A stretch of 64,000 bases of DNA from contig JAANYP010004442.1 in the NCBI GenBank assembly GCA_020465985.1, positions 204,217 to 268,216 of the forward strand, given 5' to 3'. This document shows, in pieces, positions 12,901 to 27,179 of this stretch. A program made the position numbers and the translations under genes. Every line of letters starts with the position of its first letter. Within the stretch, counting starts at the first letter, position 1. Source of the stretch: Centrapalus pauciflorus (lineage: Eukaryota > Streptophyta > Magnoliopsida > Asterales > Asteraceae). Under the pieces are notes generated by a model that made no database searches, was not told the DNA's origin, and saw only the letters and a program-made list of their open reading frames with translations.

Positions 12901-14277
12901 TAATCATAAATGGTTTCATTATTTGGTAATCGGGTCCCTTATTTGATTATAAACTTATAGCTTAAGCTCTTAAACGTCAATTTAGAAAATACAAGCCCAA
13001 AATAGAAAGTGATATGATCTACGTTCTCTATTGGTGCAATTTACATTTTTTTAGGCCAACTGTTCCAAACTGTATATTACTTTAGTCTATTGTGTGGATC
13101 ATATTTTCAAAATGCACATTTACGGGTCTATATTCTAACTTTATAGTTAAAATAAGGGGAGCCGATTACCAAAATTATATCCTATTTTAGGTAATCAGGC
13201 CCATATTTTGTTATAAACTTATAACTTAGGTCCTTTCTTGATTTTGAAATTATGACCCCTTAAATAGTTTTTGATAGTAAGTAGGTTCTGTTTGGGTATA
13301 ATTAAACTGTTCTGTTTGACTTGTTTCAAATCCTAAATGGTCTTAGCAAATGCAAATGTAAATTGTGATTCATAGCATGTGTTGCTCATTTGCTTGTGGT
13401 TTTTGTAGCTGGGCCTGATATGGACTACGACGACGTTAACTTCTCTGTAAGGATTGCTTTTCATAGTTTCATTAGCTACGTTTATATTATTTTTATTAAT
13501 CATCATTAGATCTAATGCGACTTTCTACATTTTTATACAGTCTCTTAACTTGGGTGGTGGTGGTGGTGGTGAAGATTTTGATGAAGACGATGGGCAGGGA
13601 TTCGATGATGGCAAGTATTTCTCCAAGCGGTGAAACATTTAGGGGGCATTTGGTATGGTGGAATGGAATCACATGAGGTTTAAAATATTTTTGTCATGTG
13701 ATAAGGGCCTTGATTTTCAATGTGAGGAAGTAGAGATTGAGTTTAGTATAAATTTCTTTAACATGTAGAGAATCAAAAAACATAGAAAGGGAATGGAGTT
13801 TTAATATTTTTCCAGTTTCTATGCCAACATAACTATTATTGGTAAAAAAAGCTTATAAACGTAAAACATATCCAATCCATTCTGTTCCACCGTACCAAAC
13901 ATGCCCTTAATTATTTTCATCATTTAATAAGACAAGATGATGCATCATATAGCATCGTCCCTTGCTTCATCCTTATCATTTGTTGGGCCCTTTGTATTTC
14001 ATTGACGTGGGTTTGAGTAGTTCATGAGTTGGCTCAACTCATATCGTCCCTCTATTGCCTGCTATTAAGTTCTTTTTCAATTCAAGAAAACAATTTTGCA
14101 TCATTACATATTTACATGATACACCTTATAAGTTATAAACATTATACTCGTTTTGCAGATGAAGACAACAGTGACACTGAAGAAGATATCCAAGAAGTAA
14201 AAGAAAATGCGAAGGAGGAACAAAAAGTTACCACCGAGGCCAGTGCCATTGGCAGCCAAGTTGAGGCGAAAGCTTGA
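9914..14277 (+). CDS. HSP90 co-chaperone p23-like protein, complete 6-exon gene
   Basis: This is a p23/Sba1-type cytosolic co-chaperone, which binds the ATP-bound N-domain of HSP90. Coding exons: 9914..9918, 12399..12585, 12686..12845, 13409..13446, 13541..13610 and 14159..14277; all junctions stay in frame, giving 192 aa. The protein starts MSRHPTLKWAQRDD, the usual beginning of plant p23 proteins. A CS domain covers about residues 3-110 (LFITIDLPDAKAVKLKLEPEG at its start, then WWSRLLK and FIKVDWDKWVDED). A glycine run (seven residues) and an acidic D/E-rich tail follow. Only five coding bases lie in exon 1, ahead of a 2.48-kb intron. Intron 5 (13611..14158) has a GC donor (G|GCAAGT). Using the GT four bases further in would give a stop right after the junction and remove the acidic tail. 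The WWSRLL core with a Gly run makes it intermediate between Arabidopsis p23-1 and p23-2 types, so no numbered symbol is given. Confidence 0.92.
13642..13906. mobile_element. MITE with TTA target duplication (PIF/Harbinger, Tourist-like)
   Basis: This 265-bp segment is flanked by TTA on both sides (13639..13641 and 13907..13909). Its ends are imperfect inverted repeats: GGGGGCATTTGGTATGGTGG on the left, and GGGCATGTTTGGTACGGTGG when the right end is read in reverse. It has no coding capacity. It lies in p23 intron 5, starting 31 bp after the GC splice donor. Confidence 0.75.
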
Positions 14278-15489
14278 ACTTGAGGTGCGTGACTCGGCTA
14301 CCATTTTTGAGATGGATCATGCATCCTCCTCTCAGTTTTAACTATAGAAGTGTGATGCAGGATGCTATATTTTTTGTTAAACAAAATGGGAATAGTGGCT
14401 TTGTTTTTATAGGTTCCATTGTGAGAGAGTGAAAGAAAATTGAGGGACCGAGTCGAGTGATTTCTCATTTTCTAATGTTTGCACTTAAAATTATTGGTAT
14501 TATTAGCTTATTTGATTTGCTTTAAAGAGACTGGTATAGATTGATAGCATATAATGAACAGAGTCCCCTTTAGAGGTTAACGAAAATGTGTTTTGAATCG
14601 AGTTTTCTGTGCCTAATATGTGACTTTCTTGCATGTTAACTATATCACACTATATGGTGGTGTCTTACAGGAGGTTAGCACATACCATCCCAAATTTGTA
14701 CTTTTACATCAAGTTCTAAGTTAATTTTGAACATGAAGTGAATTGGAAATTGATCCATTATTTGAATGATTTGATCACAAGCTTTGTGTTTGTAAGGTTA
14801 ATTACAAATTACAGTAAGGTTAATTACAGAAAGGTTCTTGTGTTTGTAAAGAGTTAATTACAGAAAGGTCCTTGTAGTTTTTATGTTTTTATTTGGTGCT
14901 TCAAAATCACAGTAAGGTTCATGTAGTTTAAAAGTTAATTACAAAAGGTCCTTGTCATTTGTAAAGAAAGGTTCTTGTAGTTTTTATATTTCCATTTTTG
15001 TTGGACAATATTATATCTGATTATTTTTATGTTTTTATATTTATCAAGTGGCTGAAGATCATCCTATGTTTAATTTCCGAAAACTACTATGTTGTAAATT
15101 GCTATTATCTGCTCAAAAACAATGCTATTAATAAGTTAAAATTTTACAATAAATGGATGTTAGTAATCGACTTTCATTCAAGTTTCAACCTCAAATCCCC
15201 TATGACAAACTAAAAAGTTCAAACCCTGTTACAATCAATATGAAAATTTGCCTCCTTGTCCTTATAGAGGTTTCGATACAATGACATATATTTGTTCTGG
15301 CAAAAAATCAACAGTTACATAACAAATTCGAAAACCGCCAATACAACAGCATAAATACTTCAGGGGTAGAAATGCATATACGAAAATGCAATAATGTACC
15401 ATAAACCACCAACACAGAAAAAAAACACACGATTTTATCAACACACTCTGCATGATGATTGTCGGTGCGTGATCTGTATCTCTTGAACT
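14278..15489. other. convergent intergenic region between p23 and capping protein beta
   Basis: This holds the 3' UTRs of two convergent genes. From about 14800 to 14995 there is a patchy repeat of the words TTAATTACAGAAAGGTCC, TTGTAGTTTTTA and relatives. It resembles loosely the outer inverted repeat of the Mutator-like element at 28026..29805 and may be a decayed relative. No gene is seen. Confidence 0.5.
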
Positions 15490-18400
15490 TCATGGAAGTC
15501 TCGTGTCAGGCATTTCGGTAGGAGGACGCAATGTCCATATCATCTCCTTTGTTTTCCCAAAGTACACCTGCAATTGCCTAAGTTACAACCACATGCAACA
15601 CTAGAATAGAAGTGCAGTTGCAACAACATTTTAGTGATGCATGCCTCCCTAGTCAAGCCCTTCTTTAAGGGAGGGTACTAGCATGTTAGCAATTATGCAC
15701 ACTAGGGAAACCTACATCCAAGCTAGCTGCAAACAATCCAAAATCAAGCTTGAGTTCGACGAAGAAGGCTCAAGCTTGTGAGAGCTCAAAAACTCGGAAA
15801 TATCAATCAAAACTATGCTAGACTTAAGAGCTCAATAAAAAGTTGGTCAAGTCCTTGTAAGCTCGAGGTACACTTGTAACACATATCGAGTTTGTTTATG
15901 TATCCGGGATTGAATCACTCGATAAAAGCTCGACTTATTAAGATATGAGTATATGACCCTCCTAAAGATTCACATATTCATATCCTATCAATTTCAGCTT
16001 TCTAGAGACCACCCCCACTCATATCCTTGGATACGTGGTTTGATAGGTTTGCTGGTCCAACGGGTTTGTGATGTACTATAATACTATCGGGGCCGGGGGC
16101 CCAACCCCAAATTTGTCTGCTAGGTCAACAAAGTTGGCTCAGGTGGGATGTCTCTAGTTATCCAAAAAAAAATAATAATAATAAAGGCTAGTCTTATTTG
16201 CAATTATAGTCCTGATATTAGACTAGGTGAGGCTTTTAACTGATATTTTAATCAGGGCGCTACGGCTTCAGAAAAAAACGCATAAAGTTGCATCACTATC
16301 GCCATTTGATGCATGTCATCTATGTACATATGTGTAAATAAATAAACACATCTCCGATTGCATTAGTCAATGAATGCGAGAGCAGGACCACAAAGAATAC
16401 CTGATCAAGTGAATACCTCAACTTTCCTTCTAGTTCTTCTATCATCTTTCCCATGTTGCATAGATGGCCATCAGCAATCGAGAGCTCTGCCTTCATCTAT
16501 GCATGAAAATATAACCTAATTTCAGTTCAGATTGTACAAGCAAAAGGATCAATAATTAATATTAAGCATATCGTCAACTGAATTTTGACATTTTATTTTG
16601 ACTACCAACACTGTCCCCGATTGTACAATAACTACCTGTCTCCGAATTGATCCCGACAAATTAAATGTACCAGATGTCTCATGATCTGTAGTCATCGACA
16701 ACATTACAGTACTAGTCAGACAGTAATTAACCATTCCTTCAACCTCTGGCCCCACCTGAAGAATACGAGATAGTTGCAGTGTCATGGAAGCATGCAAAGA
16801 AATTCTGCCAAGTTTAAGCTTCATCAGACATTTCTTAACAGATAAAACTACCTGAATAAGATGGATAGCATCCCAACCTCCAGCATTCAAGAAACCTCGT
16901 CTGCCATGTGCATACTTCGAACCATCTTCATCATTAAAATATTTCACAAATTAATTTCAGGCACAACAAAAGGATAGTCAACTATGTCTGGTCAGCACCA
17001 ACCTTTTTTAATCAAGAAGCAAGCCACGAAGCCTTCAGTGTCATCATCCTCCCATAAGTAGACAGATGAAATACCACCTTCGTAATACCTGACAAGATAC
17101 GGAATTATCAAGATAAGTATCTTTTTTTAACTCAAACAAAATTTATGGAAAGAAAAAGGTAGGTGTGAGTGTGTGTGTGTGTGTGTATTTGTTTTCATCA
17201 TAGGTTCACATAATCCATTCAACAAGTGAAATCTGAGAACTAGAGTTGTTTATGGTCCAGTTCTGTCGGTTTGACACGAAAGATCTTGGCAAGCCAGCAA
17301 CCTTGATTTGACATTTTTGTAAGCCATACCGACCACATGTCCAAATTATTGATCTTGGCCAAACCAATCAAAATGATTTGGTGATGTGGACCGATGTTTT
17401 ATTCTGACTTCATATTATAGAATATCATCTTACTTTTTCATATGTACTACTTCAGTCACTTGAACTTCTTTTTCTTATTTTGTAACAACAGGCCACTATA
17501 GTACTATAGAATATCATCCACTTGCTGGTTAAGTGGATGATCGGTTTCAAAAACTAAATCTGACCTTTAGATGAAAATGATAAAGATCATTTTAAAACCA
17601 TCTCTTGTTAAATTGTGGACCAATAGAACTCTCTATATCCTTATTGAAGAAGATGAAGGTAAAAAAGGATATCGCCTTCATGCAATGATCAACACGTATG
17701 AAACAAATAATCTAGTGAAACAGTGACGGAGTGACCTAACTTGAACTTAATTTGTACGGAAAAAGGTTAAATAACTAAAAGGGCATATGAAAATGTATGT
17801 TCCTATTCTACTAAATAAACCTTTTATTTATTTTATACATTAAAAACATAATCATGAAGAGTGTCAGTTACAAACCATTTCATCCTTAACATGGCTCCCC
17901 TCCTAACCCAACAAGACCTAAACATGCATAAAAAAAGTAAATGAAGGGTGTTTGTTTGAAACCCATGTACATCCATAACAGGGCCCTGCTCTCAACCAGT
18001 TACAGTACACATGAATATGATATAAACTTTTCAGCAAACACCATACCTACATGGCTACATCTGATAATTAATCAGTTAGAAATGGAGACCAACAAGGCCA
18101 AACCAACCTTCTTCAGAATGGTAGGTTTTATCGGTTTCAGCAAAACCATGAACATTCCTACTGAGATTATTCAGATTTGGTCCATTTGAATAAAGGAAAT
18201 CTCAAAGATAAAACTGGAACAACTTGCAGGAGCAAAGACAACAAATTCAAAATACGAGGCAAGTAAAGGACCTCACTGGTCACGATATACAGTGAAGACT
18301 TCATTTGCTTCAATTTCAAGTTCCCTCAACTCATTGGATGGGTACAGCCCGCCTTCTAATGGAGGATGGTACTTATTTGACCAAGGTGATCTACAACCAA

Positions 18401-20045
18401 ATCACAATATCAGAGAACTGAGCAGTATGAGTGCATGACTATATCAAGAAGCATTAGATTATGTATAAAAGGCATAACTGATCACCAAACTGGCAAAAAG
18501 TCATGGTCACTATGAAGTCGAAGGTATGCTATATGGTACATATATCAGACAAATATAACAAAATGCACATAAAATAATCATACGTTCAATCAATTTTTTC
18601 TTTTAAGAAACACACTTTCAAAATCCACGTTTAAAGATGTATGCTATAATTGTATATCAAATACGGGTCTTATGTTCTACTCCTGCAGGCTTCAAACTCT
18701 TGGGGTCTGCCTTTCAGAAAAATAAAATAAAGGTCTGGACGTCTTGTTTAACCAAAAGTCAGCTTCCATTGCAAGTAACCTGATCCCTTGTTTGATTGAA
18801 AATTAATACGATAAACCTATTAATTTTCAAAACAAGTTGTAAATAAAAATCAACGGAAAGTTAGTTCCTTTATGTGCAATTTGTTCCAAAAAAATATTAT
18901 TTGTGTAACAAGATGTGGTCCGAATAACTGCTAGGCAAGGTGACAAGGTGACTTTTAACAGAGTATGAGGAAGCACAGGGTGTGTCATTTAGTAAATGAA
19001 AATTACATGTAAAGGGAACATGCTTTTGAACCATATTTATTTTAAAGGAATGTAACATTTAAGGGCTTTTATATCAAGTTCATAATTATATAAGAGACAC
19101 GGTTACTTCAAATAAAAATTTGATTTTTGGTAAACAAATCTCTTGTTTAATTATAAACTTACAACATAAGTACTTATACGTTGAATTTAAAAAGTAAAGT
19201 CCTTGAAATAAAAATTGACCAAAGAACATTAACATACAATTTGCCCATTAGTAAACTGCAGGATTGCACTTTACCTGTAAGAGTCAGCATCTCTGTTATA
19301 GTCACACAAGATGAAATCTTTCTGATTGTCCACATCACATATGACCTGTTTGTGTGTCAAAAACTTAATTAAACGATATTGTGGACAGAAATCATCCGTA
19401 AAAGTTTCATATCAATCCACAGAAGACAATAAAAGGCTGACACATAGCAACATTACCATTAATGACTATATATCATATTCTTGTAACAGATTAGCCTCCT
19501 CACCAGGCAAACCAAGAACAAAGAACTAAAACTTCAGCAAGGACCACGGAATGAGATAGATTAAACATATACCATCAGATTAACGTGAAAACTATACATA
19601 CCCGAGTTAATCATAGGAAATCGTATACTAGATGCATGTTAATTACATGGCTAATTCATGAAATTGCCTCATCAATCAGAGAGTAATATTATATCCATCA
19701 GTTCTACTAGCTCCCATATGCTTGAAATTCGGCAAATTATGCAAAGTAGATCTCGTAACAATAGTTTTGTTTAATGCGAAATTGCGTGTTTGATCGCACA
19801 ATCAAAATCCAGAGATAAAACTTGTAAGGATACAAATCCCGCCTATCAATTTAACATGAACGGAAGGCGTGATCTGTAGGTAGAAGTATGAGGATGGAAG
19901 TTAGGGTTTAGAAAACCTGGAGAGGCTGATCGACTTGTGAGAGGAGCTCGGAGGAGTAGGAAGGCAAGAGGCTGGTGAGGGCGGAGAGGGCTGTTTCTGT
20001 GTGTTTCGGAGGCATTCTTCTCATCAATCCCATTGCTGCCTCCAT
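15490..20045 (-). CDS. CPB: F-actin-capping protein subunit beta, complete 8-exon gene
   Basis: This is the beta subunit of the alpha/beta heterodimer that caps barbed ends of actin filaments in the cytoplasm. Exons on minus: 20045..19917, 19345..19275, 18390..18277, 17088..17003, 16925..16852, 16755..16636, 16496..16401 and 15567..15490. All are GT-AG and in frame, giving 255 aa, a normal length for plant CPB. Family landmarks in order: MGLMRRMPPK near the N-terminus, LLSQVDQPLQ, DFILCDYNRDADSYRSPWSN, YRDQYYEGGISSVYLWED, VACFLIKK, GWDAIHLIQV, YCLTSTVMLS, SGSIRRQ, DGHLCNMGKMIEELEGKLR and the C-terminal tentacle LDQVYFGKTKEM. The first ATG (20045, MEAAMGLMRR) is chosen because it matches plant orthologues; in-frame ATGs follow at residues 5, 8 and 11. 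The gene is convergent with p23 and tandem with PUS3. Confidence 0.94.
15715..15960. repeat. interspersed CTCAAGCTCGAGC-type repeat, copy 2
   Basis: Words such as AAGCTTGAGTTCGA, CTCAAGCTTGTGAG and AAGCTCGAGGT are clustered here, as in the other copies listed. It lies about 150 bp inside the last intron of the capping-protein gene. Boundaries are approximate. Confidence 0.45.
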
Positions 20046-21139
20046 TGCTTTTCCCACTTTTCAGAGAGAGGAGGGAAGGAAGTTTGTTTAATAAATATGG
20101 AACAAAATACAAACGGGTCGGGTTGTCCGCCTCATGGATGGATGCTTCGTGGGGTATTATTATTCCGTTACAAAGAAAAGAATACATAATGCCGTTATCA
20201 ATCGGATAATCTTACTTGGCTACCACTGTGTTTATAAATCATAAGCTTATAAGCTAAAATTTGTTTGGCAGATGAAAAAAAGTAAGAACAACATGTGATT
20301 AACCATGTTTTGTTTTGGGTTTTTTTTTTTAACTTTTTAAGGGCATGGCTCTATTTATGTTTCTCAAATTCACCGATTTAAACACCTCAGCGTTAAATCA
20401 AATTTTATCTACCATTTTTATTCCATAACATTGAAAATACTCACTTTTCTCAACTTTTTATTCCAAATATCATTAACCCAAATATCATTAACCCAAATAA
20501 TTTTAGAGAGAAGTCGTTGGAGGAGAAGTGGGTGGCCCGTTGTGGGGGGCGGTGTTCTCGTCGGGGTTATCTTAAGTGTCAAGCCGATGAGCCCGGCGGC
20601 TCATGTATACCGCTTGCTCTAAAACACACATTTACGGCAGTATCAATTTCATGTTTTTTGACAACATGATAAATCAAACAAACACTTGTAATTAGTTGCA
20701 ACAAAACAAATTTTTCGTATATTGCCTTCGATAAATTCCTTAGCATTGTGCCCTCAGTAACTTAACAAGTATTCAAGATCAAAAAGAATAAATTAATTTA
20801 GAACATTAACAAAACTTGGTATGCAAGTTCTATAAAGTTTTGAATCAAATGTGACACGAAGAATAAATAGATTCAACGTTAACAGTTGTGAAGACTTTTT
20901 CAACTCAAATCCCTCCATAATTCACCATCAACATTACTAAGCCTCCAACCAGTATAACAATGTTAGTGATTGTGTGTGATCAACATTATTTGACCAAACA
21001 AGCCCCAAATATGAAATATCAGCCAAACCTTGTTTCTAATAAAATGTGGAACCGCAGTAGATCAAAAATAAATTACATGAAGCAAAATACAAATGAAAAT
21101 CACAGAAGATTCCACCCCTTCACAAACTGTTCATATTGG
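20046..21139. other. intergenic region upstream of CPB and downstream of PUS3
   Basis: The part next to 20046 should hold the 5' UTR and promoter of the capping protein. A GC-rich patch at about 20510..20625 stands out from AT-rich surroundings and includes a tandem 16-bp duplication (CAAATATCATTAACCC) just before it at about 20464..20495. This looks like a transposon fragment, but no matching ends were found. The rest is AT-rich and shows no gene. Confidence 0.45.
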
Positions 21140-24100
21140 CTACAATTGTTCATTTCTGTTGGTTGCTGAAGATATTAATTTAGTGCGACGCTCGTCGTAA
21201 GATGCTGTAAAAGATTGAATGGTTAGTAAAATAACATAAGCTGATAGCAATGGTAAAGGTTTACTTCCTCAAGAATCAAGATTGCATGCAACTATTGACT
21301 GGACATATTGTTAAGGATTATTTGCATCATACAACAATAAAGGATTAAATGCATATTACAACATACTTTCATCTTTTTAACCATTATTAGCAACATACTT
21401 ATTTTTTTTTGGTGTCATTATGTTTTTATTAACTTCTGTTTTTTTCCGGAAAAATTTACTAGTCCACAAATTGTTTGAACAAAACGTGGTGTTTATTTTG
21501 CATTTTTTGAAAGAATGGTTGCTTTTTTGTAGCAATAGTTGGGTCATAGTTGGAAAGTGAATCACTCGATAGACAAAACAGAATACGAGTGATTTGAAAC
21601 ATCCCAAATTGACATGTGTTGGAATTTTTAGGGATGGGGGTCATAACATTTTGACTATTCATCAAATGTGATTGACTAACTTAGGCTAGGCTTGAGCTCG
21701 ACGAGTTTTCATGAGCAGGTTTGTGCTCGGCTTGAGAAGGAATTGAATTTAGCTCAAGCTTGGCTCAAAAAGTTGTGGGTATGTTTGGCACAACTAGCCG
21801 AAACTTTTGGGAGTTGGGGCTTTTTGAAAGGGATGGAGCTTTTAGTTTTTACAAAAGTGTTTAATAAAAGTAGGTGTAGCTGTAGTTTTAGTATTAAACG
21901 ATATAAAAGGACATTAATATTAATTAAAAGCAGTAGTTCATAATTATTAGGAAGGTAAAAAGGTAATTTTGTTCAATCAAAAGCTCAAGCTCCTTTTGAA
22001 AGCTACTTCAAGTGGCTTCTCGTGGAAGAGCTTTCATTGTCGAATCAATGTTCAAGCTCTTATCAACCAAACGGTGCTTTTGAGCTTTCGCTTTCAAATT
22101 TTCAAAGTTGAAACTCCTAAAAGCTCGTTGCCAAACACGCCCTATATATGAACGCTACACTCATTTTTCAAGCTACCCTGGCATTTGGCTCAAGCCCGAC
22201 TCACTACAACCAGAGCTCGAGTTGTTTAATAAAAGATTGACTCGTTTGTGGCTATAGATATACATATATAACTATATAAGGTTTGAAAAGCTCAAGCTTG
22301 TCTCGTTAAATTATTTTAATGGTTTTTGGGATCAGTTTTGAGTTAGATAAGATCTAGTCAAGCTCAAGCTGCTCAATAAAAGATCAACTTGTTTGCAACT
22401 CTAGTAATAGTAACACAAAACAAATGTGTAATCTTAGCTTAAAAAAGACGACATTAGAAGCAATTGACCTATACTTCATATTCTACGAATGAAACTATAA
22501 AACATGCTTAGAATGCAGGTTTTTCAAGCACGAACGTTATCATAAACCTTTTGTATGCAACCACACAGAATTGGCAGTATAAATGAGTCACGTAACAAAC
22601 TTATGACATCCAATTGATTGGTAAAAGATGGGACTTACGTTCGGTAGGACGTGACAAAAGGGGAACGTGAGAAGAAACTTTCTTTTTCGTCTTACTTGTC
22701 ACGCTGCCATCTGCACATTCGAAATTATTTCAGCCATTATAGCAAGGAATGAAAATTTTTATTCCAATTAACTGGAAATTCTTTAATTACCATCTGTAGT
22801 GCTCGAAAGACTCAATAGAGCCTCATGGAAAATTTCAGCTTGAAGTTTGTAAGTCCGACATTCCTTGTCTAAATGCAACTGCAAAGCTCGTCTGGCATCT
22901 ACTTGTAAAGGTCAAATCGTAACTCATAAGGTGAGCAAAATGCAATTAGTATCGGTGTATATCTATGGGTAAAAACTACATTAATATTGTAATCATTGTC
23001 TTGTAATAATATTTGATGAGCTACTTATTTATTTTAAATTTTTTTTAACAAAAGGGTAGAAAGATATTTCATTTTTCTCAGGTTATAATTGGCCCCATTT
23101 ATGCACTTCAAGTCTTCAATGTCTTCTTAAGACAATAACATATACATATATGTGTATATATGTGTGTGTGTGTGTGTGTATCGTAACTGCAAGTTACTTC
23201 TTATATTTGAAACTAATCCAAAGATTCAATTAAAACTAGTGATAATTGGATTATGCTGATGATCATGGTTGAAGTTGATTATTACTTAACATAGTATAAG
23301 AATGTACAGGAAAACAGTAGATAAAAACTTTTTTTTAATTTTGAAAGACAAGTAACCCCAAGGAGTTAAAACCCGTGGGAGTTGAACTCGGGACCTCCTC
23401 TTAAGGATTTATATGACAAGATCATACTAAGAGAAGGATTAAATAAAGCAGTCTATTAACCAATTAAGTACCTGAAGAGCACATAAAATCGAGACCTTCA
23501 AATTCACAAGATTGAAGAACAAGTGGAATCTCCGAAGCCATTTTGTACTGAGGTTTCCTAGGCGTCTTGTCAACATCAAGCAAAGTACCTATAATCTACA
23601 TATTAGAAAACTGTATCTCAGATGTTGCAAGGGCATATAAGCATATGTTAGTAAAGCTATCCAAAATTCATGGGAGTTTTCAATATAGTTGCAAATGTAT
23701 GAGTAGAAAACTCTTCAACCAATCACTGCACAAAATTACTATAACTCAACTGGAGCTCAATTGAACCTTATAACTTCATTTCCAAGCTCAAGTGGAGCTC
23801 AATGAAGTAATTGATACTTTCAAGCTTGGCTCGACTTAACTAATGACTCGATCATATACTAAAAAATGTTTTAGGGTTTTTAGTTTATATAATAAGGGAT
23901 ATTATTAATTAAATATGTATGCATGCACACTCATGCACACAAAGCGTAAAAATGTAACTCAACATATGCTTGATAACGCTTGCAATCTTCATGGGCGGAG
24001 ATTTTCAAACTCACGCTTGATTTGATAGCCTACTCAAGCTCAACCCTAAATCGAGTTGATTTCCAATTTTTTTTAGTCATTCTTGAGTAATTGCAAGTTG

Positions 24101-27100
24101 GCTTGACTCGAGTACATCCCTAACCTGGGTGTCCTTCCCTCCGTCAACAGATAAGCATTTCTTCCATTCTTTCGACCTATCTTGGGCAACTACTTGGATG
24201 TGATCTAGTATAGTGCATAACATTGGGTCCTTTTTATATATATTTTATATATTATCTAAATGAACATTGGAAAAGAAAATCAGATCACTAAACAAGGAAA
24301 TCAGTTACGCACATCAGGTGATTCAAGACCTTGGCCAATCAAGAATAATATGGCAACCATGCATCGAACCTGGTGCCATAAGAAAGCACTGCCCTTGATT
24401 TTCATCAACATGAGCTCATCACTGTTAAACATGCAAAATAAATTATTCTTCAGGTTAGTAATTTGTCAACAAGAACTGCTTCTGGTAAATAATTTTTGTT
24501 ACACTAAATTGAAGAGGAAAAAAAGGGCAAGGAAATAAAATTTAATTAAAGCACTTGCTTATCCTTCATTTACGTAGTTATGAGTGTTTGGAAGCTTGTA
24601 GAAGGGATGCAACAGTTAATGTAGGAATTTTTGTGCCACAATATTTCTTAATGGGCCTCAAATTTGAGCTTAGGGATGATTCTCCAACAGCATGATGCAG
24701 GAGAATAACTAAATATATGATTTGCAGAAAACGATAGGAGGAGCATGGTTGGTAAGGCTACATACATATGACGATTCACCGAACAAGAATTCTTTTTCCT
24801 TTTTTGAACTTAAAACTATTATATTGCTCAGTTAATATGCTTATATGATTCACCGAATAAGAATTCTTCTTATATAGAAAACAATGATATTCTAAACTCG
24901 CAGAACCAAAAGGCTAGAAGATCACATATATGGGGTAATATGCTAAAAGAAACTTTGCCAAGTTAATGTGAACCAACCAACCCCTAAATGCAAATCAATG
25001 GCTGCTTACATGTTACAATGTTTAAAGTGGGCCTCACATGGGCTTATTAATATGCTAAAAGGAAAAGGGGGAAGGGAAGAAAGGACATCCTTATTTTTTT
25101 AACCCTACACACGACACTCATTTAGAATAATTTTGCACCAAATAATGTGGTTCAGCAGAGAAAAAAATACTTAGCAACAGGGAAGAAATTAGCAGATGAC
25201 ATAAGATCACATTCAATAAAGTAATGGATGTGTTTCAAACCTTCCATTGAAAGAACATATATCAAATGATGTTATGCGCCGTTTGTAATTATGAACATTC
25301 GCTGCATCCATTTTACAGAAATTTCTAAAATCATGTTCGCCAATGAGCCTTTTACATGAACTCTCCATTGCCTAGAGAAACCATATACAATATAAGAATC
25401 AGAAAAAAGTAAAAGCAATTATTTATTATTGCAGCAACAAGCCATAAACCAGAAGTAGGCATTTTAACGCATTTATATTGAAACGGGTAAGTTCAGGTTG
25501 CAGTTTCTTGATGATTGGTCAAACGGGTAAAATAGAAAATTTATAGCTAAGGGGGCAACAGATCAAAAGAAATGAACGTGTCGAAAGTTTATCAAAAGTG
25601 CATTTTAATGTCTACAAACCTCATAATTCGCTAAATTTACAAAAAGTACAATATTATTTTAAAATTATAGTTTCTATAATCATTTAATACAATAATTGTT
25701 CGTAATTAGTAAAGAAATGGACAAAAAGTGTTGGTGGGTAAACTCAACCCAGCCCAAACTGTTTTGACATGGAATAAAAACTACCGGTATTTATTCGAAC
25801 TCATTTTGACCTATTACCAGACTTGCTTCACCAGCCGTTTTGCACCTCTATTATAAACCAAATTCTCAAGTGAAGATATGGAGATAAGGGTGGTACTGTG
25901 TACCACAATACCAATATGTTCAAATTTTCCCTCCAGAAAAAGTATCTGTATTCCCTACTCACACAACTAAACCTGCAAACAACCCAAGCACAAGTAATTA
26001 ATCTTTTAATATTACACATAAAGTTCATAAGAAAAGATAAGAACTAAGAAGGGGGGCCTGATCAACAAACGCATAAGTTTTTTCAATTTGATTTTAACTG
26101 GTTGATTGCCTTCGGAAAGAAAAAGGTTTCTTGTTCATCTTGAAAACATAATCCAACTTATATCATTGCTAAATTGTATCACGATTAAAAAGTTATTACT
26201 AAATAAAGATAGATAATTATTAGAATCCTGAGACTCATCAAAGAAACAATAAACAAATGATCATGAAAGGGGAAAATAAACAACAACAAACCTTGCACTA
26301 AAATTAACGGGAGCAGGACACCAGCCTATCACTCGAATATCGTTAGGGAGAACTCCGTTCAGTATTCTTACATAATCCAATTCTCCGTCTGTAAAAGAAT
26401 TGCCAAAATAACAAAAAAAACATACCAAGTTACTGACTGATGATGTATCATCCAGATAAATACACTTGCCAATTTGCCAAGACCACATTTATGAACCCGC
26501 ACAGTCCAAAATTGATGGTCTGGATCATTGTAGTCCGGATGTTTATCTAAATATCTAGTGTGGCATAATCTGATTCTCTGACACTATGAAAGTCCTCACA
26601 TCCTAACAAACATCCGAACAATAAGTCCCACAAGTTACTATGTGTAAGAGAATGTTTGGCATGGTGCATGACCATCATCTCATCACATGGTCCACCCCTT
26701 GTTAATGTGGAGGAAGCCTATAATGATGCAAGAAAGCCGGAACGAAAGATATTTGGAATTCTATCATGTTCCTCCATTACTCTTATATTATTGTTTATTG
26801 GAATTTCCTCTTGATTATTTCACTAACTTGAACATCGGATGTTTTTCCCAAGAATCAGACAATGTAATGTTTTCCCTTCATTCTTCAGTAAACCTGGATT
26901 TGGTTTTGCTTCCTGAATAATTAATCTGAACTCTCAAAGGCATCTCCCTCAATAAATTTAGGAACCACCACTGACACCACCAGTGACCTGCCCTTTACTA
27001 GAAGATGTTTGAACTTTGAAACTCTCAAACAACAGTTTATTGTGTTTTCTTTGATAATAATTAGAATAGGGTCCATTCTCAAGTTTGAAGGGAAAAGAAA

Positions 27101-27129
27101 GGATAATACTTTTTCCTTTGTGCTCTTGA

Positions 27130-27179
<50 letters not shown>

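Noticed and set aside
16010..16170. SINE or gene fragment in the last intron of CPB
   Set aside because: GC-richer patch with a following A-rich run, but no A/B box, target duplication or coding frame could be supported.
16549..16947. 132-aa single-exon gene within CPB
   Set aside because: It reads through an intron between two CPB exons; the conserved parts belong to exons 5 and 6 of the spliced gene.
23330..23425. Functional tRNA gene on the minus strand
   Set aside because: A T-arm-like word is present, but no acceptor stem, D-arm or anticodon arm could be matched.
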